The position numbers were made by a program, and so were the translations under genes. The notes beneath the pieces were generated by a model. The model did no database searches, was not told the DNA's origin, and was given only the letters and a program-made list of their open reading frames with translations. This document shows positions 41,306 through 43,562 of a DNA stretch of 43,562 bases, piece by piece. This stretch comes from Flavobacteriaceae bacterium (GTDB lineage: Bacteria > Bacteroidota > Bacteroidia > Flavobacteriales > Flavobacteriaceae). The stretch spans positions 1-43,562 of the forward strand of contig CANGUZ010000017.1 of NCBI GenBank assembly GCA_947457255.1. Direction: 5' to 3'. Position 1 is the first letter of the stretch. Each line of letters opens with the position of its first letter.

Positions 41306-43309
41306 ATGTGTAGAAAACATCTAGTACTATTTTTTGCAATTCTAATTTTTACACTTCCAATAGAAGCACAAAATTTTGAATTAGGAAAAGTATCAGTTTC
41401 TGAACTTGAAGAAAAAGTGCATCCTAAGGATTCGTCAGCAGTTGCAGCAGTTGTATTTCAAAAAGCAAAGACCAAATTTGTTTACAACGTAGATAATGGG
41501 TTTTCAACTGTTCATGAATATCAAATCAGAATAAAAATCTATAAAAAAGAAGGTTTAAGTTGGGCTAATTTTGAAATACCTTATTATGTTGGATATGAAA
41601 ACTTGAACGATGAGTCGTTAAAGTTTTCTAATGGTGTAACTTATAATTTAGAAAATAATGTTGTTGTTAAAACAAAACTCAACAACGAGGGTAGTTTCAA
41701 AAAGAATATTAATGAATATTGGAATGAGGCCACTATAACTTTGCCAAATGTAAAAGTGGGCTCTATCATTGAATTTAAATATGTTTTAAAATCAGAAAAC
41801 ATTGTAAAGTTTCCAATATTCAGAGTACAATATGACATTCCTGTAAATTATTCAGAATATAGGACAGAAATCCCAGAGTTTTTTATTTACAAGCCAATCT
41901 TAACTGGATATGTAGATGTAAAGTCTGATGTCAAAATAGGAAATGGGAATCAAAGTTATGAAGACAAGAATAATCAAACCACACGTATGAGTTATAAACA
42001 AATTAATACGCTGCACCAGGCTGAAGATATTCCTGCACTTGCAAAAGAGGATTTTGTTGATAATATAAATAATTATAAATCTTCAGTTCTTTACGAATTA
42101 GAAAAAACTAGATTCCCCGAACAACCAGAGAAGGATTATTCGATAACTTGGGAAGGAGTAGCTAAAACAATTTATGAAAGCAAGGATTTTGGAAAAGAAT
42201 TAGAAGAACAACAGTTTCTTATTCAGGATTTACGGGTGTTACTGAAAGATTATGAGGAAATGGGTTTAAAACAGTCTGATAAACTATCCATTATTTTTAA
42301 ATTCGTACAGCAAAAAATGAATTGGAACAATGAATATGGTTATTATGTAGATAAAGGGGTTAAAAAAGCATATATAGAAAATACTGGGAATGTAGCCGAA
42401 ATAAATTTTATTCTAATCAATATGTTGAAGTTAGCAGGAATTGATGCTAATCCAGTTTTAGTTAGTACCATAGAACATGGAATTCCTGTATTTCCTAATA
42501 GAACCGTTTTTAATTATGTTATTGCATTAGCCAAGATTGATGAAAAACAATTTTTATTGGATGCGACCAATAAATTCACAACACTAAATATTTTACCATT
42601 ACATACCTTAAATTGGACAGGTAGACTTATAAAAGATGATGGAACTTCTCGCGAAGTAAATTTAGTCCCAACATTATCTTCTAAGAAAAATTACAATTTA
42701 TTAGTTTCTGTTGATACTTTTGGAAAAATATCGGGTAAATTTCGTGTTCAAAAAACGGATTACGAAGCGTTTAGGTTTAGAGAAAATAATGCCTTACTTA
42801 ATGAGGAATATTATCTCGAAAAATTGGAGAATGAGCTAAATGGTATAGAAATTAGCGATTATATAGTAGAAAACAAATACACCGATTTGTCTAAAGCCAC
42901 TTCTGAAACATTTACGTTTTCAACGAATAATCATGCTGAAATTATTGCATATAAAATGTTTATTAATCCGTTGTTGTTTTTTACTTTAAATAAAAATCCT
43001 TTTGTTAAGGAAAAAAGAGTAATGCCAATTTATTATGGATATCCAAAACAAGAGAAATACAATATTAATTTTGATATCCCGGAGGGTTATGTCGTTGAAT
43101 CTTTACCTAAAACAATGAAAATTAACACAGAAGGTAATGACGTTTTGTTTAGTTTAAATTGCGTATCTGAAGGAAATAGAATTCAAATTGCAATTACAAT
43201 AGAGATAAATGTAGCTTTCTTTTCAACTGAATTTTACAATGGTCTAAAAGATTTTTATAAACAAATTATAGAAAAACAAAACGAAAAAATCATACTTAGA
43301 AAACTTTAA
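41306..43309 (+). CDS. Exported DUF3857/transglutaminase-like protein, degenerate active site (second copy)
   Basis: The 667-residue protein has a signal peptide (1-22, ending IEAQ), then mature FELGKVSVSELEEKVHPKDSSAVAAV, nearly the same beginning as the upstream gene. The transglutaminase-like core again lacks the catalytic residues: GNVAEIN (Val363) in place of GDC, and FNYVIA (Tyr404) in place of His, with LLDATN retained. The two degenerate genes appear to be a tandem duplication. It is separated from the upstream gene by 3 bases and from the MazG-like gene by 2 bases. Confidence 0.87.
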   Translation: MCRKHLVLFFAILIFTLPIEAQNFELGKVSVSELEEKVHPKDSSAVAAVVFQKAKTKFVYNVDNGFSTVHEYQIRIKIYKKEGLSWANFEIPYYVGYENLNDESLKFSNGVTYNLENNVVVKTKLNNEGSFKKNINEYWNEATITLPNVKVGSIIEFKYVLKSENIVKFPIFRVQYDIPVNYSEYRTEIPEFFIYKPILTGYVDVKSDVKIGNGNQSYEDKNNQTTRMSYKQINTLHQAEDIPALAKEDFVDNINNYKSSVLYELEKTRFPEQPEKDYSITWEGVAKTIYESKDFGKELEEQQFLIQDLRVLLKDYEEMGLKQSDKLSIIFKFVQQKMNWNNEYGYYVDKGVKKAYIENTGNVAEINFILINMLKLAGIDANPVLVSTIEHGIPVFPNRTVFNYVIALAKIDEKQFLLDATNKFTTLNILPLHTLNWTGRLIKDDGTSREVNLVPTLSSKKNYNLLVSVDTFGKISGKFRVQKTDYEAFRFRENNALLNEEYYLEKLENELNGIEISDYIVENKYTDLSKATSETFTFSTNNHAEIIAYKMFINPLLFFTLNKNPFVKEKRVMPIYYGYPKQEKYNINFDIPEGYVVESLPKTMKINTEGNDVLFSLNCVSEGNRIQIAITIEINVAFFSTEFYNGLKDFYKQIIEKQNEKIILRKL

Positions 43310-43311
43310 TT

Positions 43312-43562
43312 ATGAACCTAAAAAACGCCCAACTAGAAGTCGACACGTGGATTAAAACCCACGGTGTACGCTACTTTAACGAACTCACTAATATGGCGCA
43401 ACTTACTGAAGAAGTAGGCGAAGTAGCCCGCATTATTGCCCGACGTTACGGAGAACAATCGGAAAAAGAATCAGATAAAAACAAAGACTTAGGAGAAGAA
43501 TTAGCCGATGTCGTGTTTGTAGTCTTATGTCTCGCCAACCAAACCGGAATCGATTTGCAAGC
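43312..43562 (+). CDS. MazG-like nucleotide pyrophosphohydrolase (partial, cut by window end)
   Basis: The first 83 codons of a gene run off the window. The sequence MNLKNAQLEVDTWIKTHGVR...MAQLTEEVGEVARIIARRYGEQ...DLGEELADVVFVVLCLANQTGIDL has the EEVGE and EELADV metal-binding helices of all-alpha NTP pyrophosphatases (MazG type, probably the short single-domain form). Members hydrolyse NTPs to NMP and pyrophosphate as house-cleaning. It begins 2 bases after the third transglutaminase-like gene. Its GC content and Pro/Arg use look higher than those of the preceding genes. Confidence 0.88.
   Translation, partial: MNLKNAQLEVDTWIKTHGVRYFNELTNMAQLTEEVGEVARIIARRYGEQSEKESDKNKDLGEELADVVFVVLCLANQTGIDLQ

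Overview
The window is low-GC DNA with A-rich translation starts and promoters of the Bacteroidota type (TTTG about 19 bases upstream of TAnnTTTG). GldA, two proteins with type IX secretion sorting domains, a split MetH and a sulfite reductase-HEPN fusion point to a gliding member of the Flavobacteriaceae, most likely Flavobacterium. This assignment is inference from gene content.

Region 1 (1-9405) is methionine and homoserine metabolism. metK (minus strand) and met17 (plus strand) diverge from a 631-base regulatory gap. The gap holds a SAM-II-like riboswitch on the metK side, and a Cys/Met-containing leader ORF with a terminator on the met17 side. A SAM-I (S-box) riboswitch then precedes one long gene joining homoserine O-acyltransferase (MetX-like), aspartokinase and homoserine dehydrogenase. 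An OsmC protein, a MetZ-like sulfhydrylase and an Rrf2-family regulator with a Cys cluster follow.

Region 2 (9428-17354) is a compact assimilatory sulfate reduction operon: TauE/SafE permease, APS reductase (CysH with Fe-S cysteines), CysD, CysN, sulfite reductase-HEPN, the siroheme synthase NAD/ferrochelatase part, and a ferredoxin-NADP reductase. APS kinase and uroporphyrinogen-III methyltransferase are absent here.

Region 3 (17381-24315) is split methionine synthase (MetH1, MetH2) and MetF. About 2 kb of accessory DNA separates the MetH halves: two unknown AT-rich genes, a REP-like palindrome and a BRO-N/DinD-like protein.

Region 4 (24333-29303) holds cell-surface functions: a secreted GH64 beta-1,3-glucanase with CBM56 and a sorting domain, a PagL-like lipid A deacylase, a DUF2807-type lipoprotein and GldA.

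Region 5 (29593-34955) is phenylalanine/tyrosine synthesis: pheA, aminotransferase, tyrA, an unrelated secreted protein, and DAHP synthase-chorismate mutase. It is headed by a textbook ribosome-stalling attenuator: an 18-residue Phe/Tyr-rich leader peptide, an 8-bp antiterminator and an overlapping terminator.

Region 6 (35070-43562) has a small secreted protein, RsgA, Dtd, three tandem DUF3857/transglutaminase-like exported proteins (the last two without catalytic Cys and His), and the start of a MazG-like gene cut by the window edge.

The sulfur genes form one route: sulfate to APS to sulfite to sulfide, then sulfhydrylation of acylhomoserine to homocysteine, methylation by MetH/MetF and conversion to SAM by MetK. 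Two different SAM-sensing RNA classes and one leader-peptide candidate control its ends. Short palindromic repeats are scattered through the window, and one has become part of the pheA reading frame.
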